A DNA stretch of 8,020 nucleotides from an uncultured Thermomicrobiales bacterium (GTDB lineage: Bacteria; Chloroflexota; Chloroflexia; Thermomicrobiales; UBA6265), in the NCBI GenBank assembly GCA_902806375.1, contig CADCWK010000096.1:1-8020 (forward strand). Direction: 5' to 3'. This document shows, piece by piece, positions 1 through 6,150 of the stretch. The notes beneath the pieces were generated by a model that was given only the letters and a program-made list of their open reading frames with translations, was not told where the DNA came from and did not search any database. The number at the start of each line of letters is the position of its first letter. Within the stretch, counting starts at the first letter, position 1. The translations under genes were made by a program, and so were the position numbers.

Positions 1-162
1 GGCGATGTGCACCACGCACCACGGCCGGCACCCTGGCGTGGTCCTGCCCGCCATGTCAGCGGCGCGTCATGACGAATCCAAGCCATCCCGCACAGAGAAA
101 TGGCGTCCCGGCGCCATTCCATGAACCGAGTGAAGGATCGATCGATGGTGGTCCAGGCGACT

Positions 163-183
163 CGGCCCGGTGAGACCGGGCCG
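163..183. repeat. Perfect 9-bp GC-rich hairpin
   Basis: The left arm CGGCCCGGT and right arm ACCGGGCCG are exact reverse complements around a GAG loop. The stem is very stable and has no T-run on either side. It could be a U-tract-less terminator for a gene to the left, as often proposed in GC-rich bacteria, or a DNA-level palindrome acting as an operator. It ends 37 bp before the candidate -35 box at 221. Both roles are inference; the symmetry is read directly. Confidence 0.55.
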
Positions 184-220
184 GATCGTCGCCCGCACGC
201 CCCTCCGGGGATCGCCGGTG

Positions 221-249
221 TTGTCTCCGACGGCCGGACACCCTAGGAT
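221..249 (+). promoter_or_regulatory. Candidate sigma-70-like promoter for the GS-like/PucR operon
   Basis: TTGTCT at 221-226 and TAGGAT at 244-249 are separated by exactly 17 bp. Each hexamer matches 4 of 6 bases of the TTGACA/TATAAT consensus, including the most conserved positions. Transcription would begin near 256, leaving a leader of roughly 88 nt before the start codon at 344. This is a match by eye in GC-rich DNA, so chance is possible. Confidence 0.4.
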
Positions 250-343
250 ACGCACCATCAGATTGCAGTGCGTTTAGGTGCGGCGCCCAAACATGCCGCG
301 GTGGCCGGGTTCGATGCCTGGTCCGTGCGGCGGGAGATCAGAC

Positions 344-1759
344 ATGTCGGGGAGATCGGACAACGGGTCGGATGGGCACGATGGCGACAGGACGGGCGAC
401 CATGCCGCCGAGGCGCAGCGGCGGCTGGTCGATGCCGGCGTCCAGGTCGTCGATCTGCTCTTCAGCGACATCACCGGCGGGACCAAGGCGCTGACGATCC
501 CGGTCACGCTCCTGCCGGATGCCATGGCCCGCGGCTACCGGTTCGACGGCTCGGCCCTGACCGGCGGTGACCGGCGGACGGAGCTGGACCTCTATCTCGT
601 CCCCGACGCCACGACGCTGGTCCTGATCCCGCCCGACCTGTTCGGCAACGACGGGCGACCCCGCGGCCGGCTGTACTGCTCCGTCCGGCGCAGCGACGGG
701 CAGCCCTTCCCCGGCGACCCGCGCTCGACCCTGGAGCGGGTGCTGGTCCGGGCCGCCGAGGCCGGCTTCGACTACCGGGTCGCGCTGGAGATCGAGTACT
801 ACCTGCTCCGCTCCCCCGACGCCCCGGGCAGCAACCACCCGGCCGCGACCGGGAATGCCCCCCGCCGCTCCAGCGCCAGCGGCTACTTCGGCGTCGGCGA
901 GGACATGATCACCGCCACCCGGGACGAGATCGTCGCCACCCTCCAGGACCTGGGCGTCGGCGTCGGCGGCGGCCACCACGAGACCGGCCCCGGCCAGGAG
1001 GAGCTTGACCTGCTCCCCGCCGGCGGCATCCGGATGGCCGATCAGATCATGACCGTCCGCCAGGTGATCCGTTCGGTCGCCCAGCGCCGCGGCTTCCAGG
1101 CGACCTTCATGCCGAAACCGTTCACCAACGCCGCCGGCTCGGGGATGCACCTGTTCCAGCAGATCTCCCACTACCCGGGCGGCGGCGACGCCCTCCGCGA
1201 CGAGCGGGCGAACGACGGCGGCGACGACCTCTCGGCGACGGCCCGTTACCTGATCGCCGGGCAACTCGCCCACGCCCCTGGGATGTGCGCGATCCTCGCC
1301 CCGACCGTCAACTCGTACAAGCGTCTCGCGGCCGGCCACCGCGCCCCCCGTCACGCCCGCTGGGCCCGCGTCGGCGAGTCGTCGCTGATCCGCGTCCCGA
1401 ACGGAATCGCCGGGGAGCCGCTGCAACTCGAACTCCGTAGCCCGGACGCGATGGCCAACCCGTACCTCGCCCTGGCCGTGGCGATCAGCTGCGGGCTGGA
1501 CGGGATCGAGCACGCCGAGGAACCACCCTACCCGCTCGACGAGAGCCTGGTCGCCTACGACGACGCCGAACTGGAACGCCTCGGGACGCCCAAGCTGCCG
1601 ATGTCGCTCGGCGACGCGCTGACGGCGATGGCCGAGGACGACGTGATCCGCAACGCGCTGGGCGACTACATCTTCGAGCAACTGCTCTCGGTCAAGCGGG
1701 CGGAGTGGGACGACTTCCGCCGCGACGTCAGCCCCTGGGAGCACACCCGCTATCTGTAA
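344..1759 (+). CDS. Glutamine synthetase family protein with atypical active site
   Basis: This 471-residue protein has the length and both domains of class I glutamine synthetases: an N-terminal beta-grasp (FDGSAL at 67-72) and the C-terminal catalytic barrel. Recognisable elements are E149-I-E151, the HHETGPGQEE block with E213 and E220, GSGMH ending at H269, NSYKRL at 323-328, and ELRSPD with E363 and R365. The family joins glutamate to ammonia or an amine using ATP. Aligned without gaps on the Salmonella enzyme, the ammonia-site Glu327 is R333 and the phosphate-contacting Arg339 is E345; His271 is F271. R344, E357 and R359 equivalents remain. Canonical glutamine synthesis is therefore doubtful; a GS-like amine or amino-acid ligase is more likely. 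The usual NLYxLP-type adenylylation segment is not evident. ATG 344 was chosen because GGGAG (332-336) sits 7 nt upstream; an in-frame GTG at 278 lacks such a site and adds an unconserved tail. A PucR regulator follows 111 nt downstream. Confidence 0.88.
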   Translation: MSGRSDNGSDGHDGDRTGDHAAEAQRRLVDAGVQVVDLLFSDITGGTKALTIPVTLLPDAMARGYRFDGSALTGGDRRTELDLYLVPDATTLVLIPPDLFGNDGRPRGRLYCSVRRSDGQPFPGDPRSTLERVLVRAAEAGFDYRVALEIEYYLLRSPDAPGSNHPAATGNAPRRSSASGYFGVGEDMITATRDEIVATLQDLGVGVGGGHHETGPGQEELDLLPAGGIRMADQIMTVRQVIRSVAQRRGFQATFMPKPFTNAAGSGMHLFQQISHYPGGGDALRDERANDGGDDLSATARYLIAGQLAHAPGMCAILAPTVNSYKRLAAGHRAPRHARWARVGESSLIRVPNGIAGEPLQLELRSPDAMANPYLALAVAISCGLDGIEHAEEPPYPLDESLVAYDDAELERLGTPKLPMSLGDALTAMAEDDVIRNALGDYIFEQLLSVKRAEWDDFRRDVSPWEHTRYL

Positions 1760-1777
1760 CGCGACAGGTAACGCGAC
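1756..1777 (+). repeat. Short direct repeat at the end of the GS-like gene
   Basis: GTAACGCGAC occurs at 1756-1765 and again at 1768-1777, a 12-bp period. The first copy contains the TAA stop codon of the GS-like gene. It may be a small tandem duplication or a pair of protein-binding half-sites between the enzyme and its presumed regulator. The rest of the 1760-1870 gap shows no clear terminator, which is consistent with read-through into the next gene. Confidence 0.4.
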
Positions 1778-1870
1778 CGGATCGGCGGGCCAGCACTGCC
1801 AGGTGACGGCCAACCCACCGGAGACCGCACCGTCCCCTTCCCGCTTCCCGTTCGTCAGGAGGACACGCGG

Positions 1871-3565
1871 GTGATCACCGTTCGAGATCTGATCGGGGTG
1901 GCGCTGCCCGCCGGGACGACCGTCGTCGCCGGGTCAGCCGGACTCGACCGCGAAGTGACCTGGGCGACACGGATCCGCCCGACACCGCCGGCCTTCGGCC
2001 ACCTCGGCCGGGGTGAACTGGTCCTGCTGGCGGAGAACCTCCTGCCGCTGCTGGACGAGCGCCTGACCCTCGCCGCGGCGATCCGGCAGCTGGCCGGCTT
2101 CGGCGTCGCCGGGATCGCCCAGGTCGGGTCGATCGACGCCGCCGCCCAGGTCGCCGCCGACGAGACCAGCACACCCCTGCTCCAGCTCCCGGCCGAGACC
2201 GACCTCGGCGCGCTGGAGCGCGAGACCGCCCGGTATGTCACCGAGCGCCGCCGCGTCGTCAACCGCCGGGGGCAGGAGGTCTCGCGCCGGCTGATGGAAC
2301 TGGCGATCGCCGGGGAGCCGCTGGCGACCGTCGTTCGCGGCCTCTCCGGGCTTGCAGGGCGGCCCGTGGCGCTCGAGGGCCGCGACGGCCGCCTGCTGAC
2401 CTACCAGACGACGACCGAGACGCCGGGTGGCACCGTCCCGGCCCTGGGGTCGATCGAGGCGGCGCTGGCGTCCAGCTACGCCAGCGTCGCCACCTGGCTG
2501 CGCTCGACGACAGCCAGTTCCCCGGTCGAGCCGCCCTCGCAGGTCGTCCCGATCGACGGGCAGTGGGAGCGGGTAGTCGCCCCGGTGATCGGGCGGGACG
2601 GCCTGCTCGGCAGCGTCTCCCTGATCATCCCGATCGCCCAGGTCACGTCCGAGGACAACGTGCTGGCCTCCCACGGCGCCGCCGCCTGCGCCGTCGTGCT
2701 GGCCCGCGAGCAGGCCGCCGCCAGCGTCCGGCGCGAGGTCGAGCTCAACGTCCTCGACGAGGTGCTGGACGGTGCCCTGCGCAGCGAGGTGTCGCTGCTC
2801 CAGCAGGCCCGTCGCCTCGGCCACGACCTCGAGGGGCCGCACATCGCCCTCATCGCCCGCGTCGACCGGACCGGCACGACGACCAACGCGATCGCCCGCA
2901 ACCGCGAGGGCCGCTGGGGCATCCTCGACGAGACGCTCCTCCGGGCCGCCGCGGCGCTCGGGCTGCGCGGCAACCGGCCGCTCTGGCGGATCCGGAACAA
3001 CGCCGCCGAGATCGTCTGGCCGGTCGGCGAGCAGGAGGAGATCACGCCCACGGCCCACCTGATCCGGGACGAACTCCAGGCGGCGATCGACACCGTCAAC
3101 GGGCCGAACAGCACCGAACTGGTCTCGGTCGGATTCGGCCAGCGCGAGACCGGCATCAGCGGCATCCGGCGCTCCCACCAGGAGGCCCGCCAGGCGCTGA
3201 CCCTCGGCCGACGCCTGAACGGGCCCGGCAACGCGACGGCCTTCCACGACCTCGGCATCTACCGGATCATCTACGCCGCCGAGGGATTGCCGGAACTGCG
3301 CGAGTTCCACGACGAGGCGCTGACGTCGCTGCTGACCTACGACACCCAGCACGGTGCCGACCTGATCCGCACCCTGAACGCCTTCTTCCGGGCCAACTGC
3401 TCGCCCAAGGAGGCGGCGGCGATCCTGGCCGTCCACCGCAACACGGTCCTCTACCGGCTGGACCGGATCGGCGAGATCACCGGGCTCGACCTGGACGACT
3501 CCGACATCCGCCTGCGGTTGCAGATCGCGCTGCGCATCCACACCGCGCTGTACACCGAGGACTAG
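1871..3565 (+). CDS. PucR family transcriptional regulator
   Basis: This 564-residue cytoplasmic DNA-binding regulator has the full PucR architecture. Residues 1-125 form the PucR N-terminal ligand-sensing domain (opening ITVRDLIGVALPAGTTVVAG). Residues about 145-285 resemble a GAF-like segment, and about 305-450 the degenerate GGDEF-like (CdaR-type) domain. Residues about 497-555 are the C-terminal helix-turn-helix, with the signature AAAILAVHRNTVLYRLDRI at 515-533. Family members control catabolism of purines, polyamines, GABA, proline and other nitrogen compounds, commonly acting on adjacent genes. The GTG start at 1871 is set by a perfect AGGAGG (1857-1862) 8 nt upstream. Lying 111 nt after the GS-like gene on the same strand, it is probably co-transcribed and may sense that enzyme's substrate or pathway. 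Its effector cannot be read from the sequence. It ends convergently, only 18 nt from the HxlR gene's outer stop codon. Confidence 0.92.
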   Translation: MITVRDLIGVALPAGTTVVAGSAGLDREVTWATRIRPTPPAFGHLGRGELVLLAENLLPLLDERLTLAAAIRQLAGFGVAGIAQVGSIDAAAQVAADETSTPLLQLPAETDLGALERETARYVTERRRVVNRRGQEVSRRLMELAIAGEPLATVVRGLSGLAGRPVALEGRDGRLLTYQTTTETPGGTVPALGSIEAALASSYASVATWLRSTTASSPVEPPSQVVPIDGQWERVVAPVIGRDGLLGSVSLIIPIAQVTSEDNVLASHGAAACAVVLAREQAAASVRREVELNVLDEVLDGALRSEVSLLQQARRLGHDLEGPHIALIARVDRTGTTTNAIARNREGRWGILDETLLRAAAALGLRGNRPLWRIRNNAAEIVWPVGEQEEITPTAHLIRDELQAAIDTVNGPNSTELVSVGFGQRETGISGIRRSHQEARQALTLGRRLNGPGNATAFHDLGIYRIIYAAEGLPELREFHDEALTSLLTYDTQHGADLIRTLNAFFRANCSPKEAAAILAVHRNTVLYRLDRIGEITGLDLDDSDIRLRLQIALRIHTALYTED

Positions 3566-3586
3566 CACCACGATCGTCCGGGGTTA

Positions 3587-3982
3587 TTACGCGTCCGCCA
3601 CCCGCCGCCCCCCGTCGTCGGAGGCGACACTCGCCGTGGCGTAGTACGCCTTGCGCTCGGCCCAGTCCCGCAGGGCAGCCAGCGGCACGCCGGCGTCCTG
3701 GCCAAGGGGGGTCAGCGCGTACTCGACGTGGGAGGGGACGGACGGGTAGACCGTGCGCGTCACCAGCCCCCTGTCCTCCAGGCGACGCAGCGTCTGCGTC
3801 AGCACCTTGGGCGAGATCCCTTCGAGCCGGCGCAGCAGGTCGCCGAATCGCTGCGGGCCGTCCCCCATCGCGCCGATCGCCATCGTCGACCACTTGTTCG
3901 AGATCACGTCGAGCAGCTCCCGGCACTTGCAGTGAGCCGAGTAGACGCTGCCCCGGCGCTCCCCATCCAGCGTTGCTGTCAT
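3587..3982 (-). CDS. HxlR family transcriptional regulator (probable redox or electrophile sensor)
   Basis: This 131-residue winged-helix protein matches the HxlR/YodB family at typical length. Visible elements are CKC at 18-20, NKW at 29-31, QRFGDLLRRLEGIS at 44-57, the recognition-helix region KVLTQTLRRLEDRGL at 59-73, and the wing VYPSVPSHVEYALTPLG at 78-94. HxlR proteins bind palindromes as dimers, and several (YodB, HypR, QorR) use an N-terminal cysteine to sense quinones, aldehydes or disulfide stress. C18 or C20 could serve here, which is inference. The ATG at 3982 is preceded by AGGAGG (plus-strand 3991-3996) 8 nt away. Translation ends in tandem stops TAA-TAA (3589 to 3584). It is divergent from an NAD(P)H oxidoreductase, the common arrangement for a repressor of that gene, and probably controls itself too. 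Confidence 0.92.
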   Translation of the reverse strand: MTATLDGERRGSVYSAHCKCRELLDVISNKWSTMAIGAMGDGPQRFGDLLRRLEGISPKVLTQTLRRLEDRGLVTRTVYPSVPSHVEYALTPLGQDAGVPLAALRDWAERKAYYATASVASDDGGRRVADA

Positions 3983-4039
3983 GCTCCGGCCCTCCTGATC
4001 GTTCCCGCGTTATAGATATCAAAATGATAGTGGGCTCCC

Positions 4040-4068
4040 TTGAAGGTAAGCACTACCTTCACGATACC
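4040..4068 (+). promoter_or_regulatory. Candidate promoter for the oxidoreductase gene
   Basis: TTGAAG (4040-4045) is a good -35 match. GATACC (4063-4068), 17 bp downstream, is a weak -10; TACCAT (4065-4070) is an alternative with 19-bp spacing. The inverted repeat at 4041-4061 overlaps the -35 and fills the spacer, so an occupied operator would block RNA polymerase. An AT-rich patch at 4010-4027 probably serves the divergent HxlR promoter, but I could not assign clear boxes there. Confidence 0.4.
4041..4061. promoter_or_regulatory. Candidate HxlR operator (perfect 8+8 bp inverted repeat)
   Basis: TGAAGGTA (4041-4048) and TACCTTCA (4054-4061) are exact reverse complements around the spacer AGCAC. 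The palindrome lies in the 166-bp gap between the divergent HxlR and oxidoreductase starts, and fills the spacer between the putative -35 and -10 of the oxidoreductase promoter. Size and dyad symmetry suit a dimeric winged-helix repressor. Binding by this HxlR protein is inferred from position and family habit. Confidence 0.65.
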
Positions 4069-4124
4069 ATGTAGTCCTGACCCGGACCCGCCGGAGCGGC
4101 GAGCGGCGCGGCCAACTCGTACCA

Positions 4125-4136
4125 CCTGACCTCAGG
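4125..4136 (+). repeat. Small palindrome overlapping the oxidoreductase RBS
   Basis: CCTGA-CC-TCAGG is an exact 5+5 bp inverted repeat whose right arm overlaps the AGGAG ribosome binding site (4134-4138) of the downstream gene. A 2-nt loop is too tight for the full hairpin, though a 3-bp stem could form. It may instead be a secondary operator half or chance. Confidence 0.25.
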
Positions 4137-4148
4137 AGTTCCTTACCC

Positions 4149-5162
4149 ATGACCACGACCATTCACGCAATTGGCTTCCACCGAGGATTGCCGATCGATG
4201 ACCCGCAGAGCCTCGTCGATCTTTGGATCCCGGCCCCGGAGCCCGGTCCCCGTGACCTGATCGTCCGGCCCGAGGCCGTGTCGGTGAATCCGGTCGACAT
4301 CAAGGTCCGTCAGAGCTCCGGCCCGGACGAGGCTGGCCGCGTGATCGGGTACGACGCCTCCGGGACCGTTATTGCCGTCGGGTCGCAGGTGTCGCTGTTC
4401 GCCGCCGGCGACGAGGTTTTCTACGCTGGCGCCATCGACCGACCTGGCACGAACGCCGACCTCCACGCCGTCGATGAGCGTATCGTCGGGCACAAGCCGC
4501 AGCGGCTCAGCCACGCCGAGGCCGCCGCGATGCCGCTGACATCGATCACCGCATGGGAGTCGTTGTTCGACCACTTGCGCCTCGGGGTGACCAGCGACGG
4601 CACGCTGCTCGTCGTCGGCGGGGCCGGCGGCGTCCCGTCGACCCTAATCCAGCTCGCCCGGCAACTGACCGGCCTGACGGTGATCGCCTCGGCGTCACGG
4701 CCGGAGTCGGCCCGCTGGGTGACGGAGCTCGGCGCCCACCACACCATCGACCACCGCCACGATCTCGCCGGCCAGCTGCGGCTCCTGGCGCCGGACCGGC
4801 TCGATTACGTGTTCACCTCGCACACGGACACCACGCTGATCGCGACGCTGGCCGAGGCGGTCCGCCCGTTCGGCCAGATCGTCGGCATCGACGACCCGGC
4901 CGGACTGGACATGATGCCCCTAAAATCGCGCAGCCTGACCTGGCACTGGGAGTCGATGTTCAGTCGCTCGCAGTACCAGACGTCGGACATGGTGGAGCAG
5001 CACCACCAGCTCGACACCGTCTCGCGGCTACTAGACGAGGGCGTCCTGCGCACGACGCTGACAACGACGCTCACCGGGTTCGATGCCGCCACGCTGCGGG
5101 AGGGGCACCGCCTGGTCGAGAGCGGCAAGATGATCGGAAAGGTCGTCGTAAGCCGATCCTGA
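4149..5162 (+). CDS. Zinc-independent medium-chain dehydrogenase, NAD(P)H quinone reductase type
   Basis: This 337-residue protein belongs to the zinc-binding alcohol dehydrogenase family by fold (COG0604-like). It has a GroES-like N-terminal domain with VSVNPVDIKVR at 44-54 and a Rossmann domain opening with VVGGAGGVPSTLIQLARQL at 155-173. The typical zinc-ligand cysteines of true alcohol dehydrogenases are absent, which points to the quinone oxidoreductase or zeta-crystallin branch. Such enzymes reduce quinones or enones with NAD(P)H in the cytoplasm. The exact substrate is not readable. The ATG at 4149 has AGGAG (4134-4138) 10 nt upstream. Divergence from an HxlR repressor with an operator between them suggests induction by quinone or electrophile stress. 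A VOC protein follows 72 nt downstream, probably in the same transcript. Confidence 0.9.
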   Translation: MTTTIHAIGFHRGLPIDDPQSLVDLWIPAPEPGPRDLIVRPEAVSVNPVDIKVRQSSGPDEAGRVIGYDASGTVIAVGSQVSLFAAGDEVFYAGAIDRPGTNADLHAVDERIVGHKPQRLSHAEAAAMPLTSITAWESLFDHLRLGVTSDGTLLVVGGAGGVPSTLIQLARQLTGLTVIASASRPESARWVTELGAHHTIDHRHDLAGQLRLLAPDRLDYVFTSHTDTTLIATLAEAVRPFGQIVGIDDPAGLDMMPLKSRSLTWHWESMFSRSQYQTSDMVEQHHQLDTVSRLLDEGVLRTTLTTTLTGFDAATLREGHRLVESGKMIGKVVVSRS

Positions 5163-5178
5163 CGGTCCGCGGCGCAGC

Positions 5179-5220
5179 TTGCTTCCGGAAGAACTCTTTG
5201 CCATACCCGTCAACCATACC
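5179..5220 (+). promoter_or_regulatory. Possible internal promoter and CCATACC direct repeat before the VOC gene
   Basis: TTGCTT (5179-5184), a 17-bp spacer and CATACC (5202-5207) resemble the weak promoter in front of the oxidoreductase gene. CCATACC occurs at 5201-5207 and again at 5214-5220. A palindromic TTCCGGAA (5183-5190) overlaps the spacer start. The VOC gene may therefore have its own promoter in addition to read-through. The match to consensus is poor. Confidence 0.2.
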
Positions 5221-5234
5221 GAAAGGAAGTACCC

Positions 5235-5843
5235 GTGAACGATTCTGAACGTGGAGGGCATGCCCTCCCGACGCCACCGCGATCAACACCTTCCCGATCA
5301 ACGAAATGGCCGCTGTCACGTCGGACGTTCGCTACCTGGATCGGCGGTCTGGCGTCCTCGCTCGCTCTGTCCGGCGTGGTGCAGGACAGGGCGAGCGCGA
5401 GCCAACAGGACGGTACGCCGGAAGGACAAGTGGTCGGGACGAGTCCGCGAACGCTCGGACTTGGCATCATCGGCCTCCACGTCGCCGACCTCGGTGCTTC
5501 GTTCGACTTCTACCGACGCCTCGGGCTCGACATCCCCACCGACGTCGACCTCAGCGGTGGGGCATTCCGGCTCCCCCTGCCCACTGGCCAGATCTTCTAC
5601 TGGGAGACCATCGCCTATACCCAACAGTACTTCCCGGACTACGAGCCGGGCATGGGCCAGCGGAAGATCGCGCTCGAATTCGGCTTCGAACGCCCTGAGG
5701 ACGTCGACGCGATGTATGGTGCGCTCCTCGCCGCCGGCTACGGCAGCTTCAAGGAGCCGCTCTCGTGGGGCGACATCCGCTACGCGGGCGTGGTCGATCC
5801 CGACGACAACCAGATCGCCCTGCGCTTCCCCCTGGCCTCGTAG
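5235..5843 (+). CDS. Tat-exported VOC (glyoxalase/bleomycin-resistance fold) family protein
   Basis: The 202-residue product begins with a twin-arginine signal. A basic N-region leads to SRRTF at 28-32, a hydrophobic stretch follows at about 33-50, and an ASA motif at 53-55 is a plausible signal-peptidase site. The mature part (about 75-202) is one VOC domain: GLGIIGLHVADLGASFDFYRRLG at 75-97 forms the first strand and helix, and VDPDDNQIALRF at 187-198 the last strand. VOC proteins are metal-dependent isomerases, dioxygenases or small-molecule binders. H82 and E148 sit at ligand positions, but the usual final Glu (DPDGNxIEL pattern) is A196, so the metal site looks incomplete and a binding role is possible. 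The GTG at 5235 follows AAAGGAAG by a few nt. It lies 72 nt after the oxidoreductase, probably co-expressed, but acts outside the cytoplasm. Substrate unknown. Confidence 0.82.
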   Translation: MNDSERGGHALPTPPRSTPSRSTKWPLSRRTFATWIGGLASSLALSGVVQDRASASQQDGTPEGQVVGTSPRTLGLGIIGLHVADLGASFDFYRRLGLDIPTDVDLSGGAFRLPLPTGQIFYWETIAYTQQYFPDYEPGMGQRKIALEFGFERPEDVDAMYGALLAAGYGSFKEPLSWGDIRYAGVVDPDDNQIALRFPLAS

Positions 5844-6150
5844 CGGTCGCGAGGAGCAACCGGCGTGCAGGGTCCGATGCCGTCGCTCGATCTGGACAGT
5901 CGGGCGTACGGCAGTCGGGTCCTGAGCCGACAGCACGAGAGCCAAGCGACGGAGACAGCCGGGACGAGCGCCGCCAGACGAGTGGGTTACCGCCTTCGCG
6001 GCTGTTTCAAGTCCGATGTCGACCGGAGGCTCTCCCTCACCCAATCCCGGTCAGGTGGTTTGCGACTCGCGGCACCGTCGTCTCCGGCCAGTCCCCATAT
6101 CATCTTGCCGCAGGTTGCGAACCGGCCGTCCCTGTGGCACCGTCCGGCGC
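5844..6150. other. Gene-free stretch between VOC and nuclease-like genes
   Basis: About 307 bp without a convincing gene. Reading frames crossing it are arginine-, serine- and proline-rich and have no ribosome binding site. One is an in-frame extension of the next gene from an ATG at 6016, judged non-coding. A TATCAT box at 6098-6103 matches 5 of 6 bases of the -10 consensus and lies 47 nt before the next start codon, but no good -35 accompanies it. I see no terminator hairpin with a T-run after the VOC gene. Confidence 0.45.

Larger units (their letters stand above)
1..343. other. Gene-free upstream region
   Basis: No reading frame here looks like a protein family I recognise. The open stretches on both strands are short, arginine- and proline-rich and lack ribosome binding sites. 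The tail of an upstream gene could end near the left edge, but nothing supports a particular frame. The region contains a strong hairpin at 163-183, a small CCCC-TCC-GGGG hairpin at 200-210, a GATCGATCGAT run at about 137-147, and a candidate promoter at 221-249 for the downstream operon. Confidence 0.5.

Noticed and set aside
1..62. Start of a minus-strand gene reading off the left edge from an ATG at 52-54
   Set aside because: Only about 18 codons are visible, with no ribosome binding site and no recognisable sequence; not supportable.
278..343. Upstream GTG start extending the GS-like protein by 22 residues
   Set aside because: No Shine-Dalgarno precedes 278, and the extra residues do not resemble the family N-terminus. 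ATG 344 has GGGAG at the right spacing.
338..1813. A 491-codon minus-strand open frame opposite the GS-like gene
   Set aside because: Shadow frame in GC-rich DNA. It is valine-, arginine- and glycine-rich without motifs, while the plus strand encodes clear GS motifs and has a ribosome binding site.
1934..3571. A 545-codon minus-strand open frame opposite the PucR gene
   Set aside because: Composition is typical of antisense GC-rich coding DNA, with no recognisable domain. The plus-strand PucR domains explain the region.
2563..4074. A 503-codon plus-strand open frame running from PucR through the HxlR gene
   Set aside because: Extreme arginine and proline content, wrong frame relative to PucR, and it crosses the opposite-strand HxlR gene.
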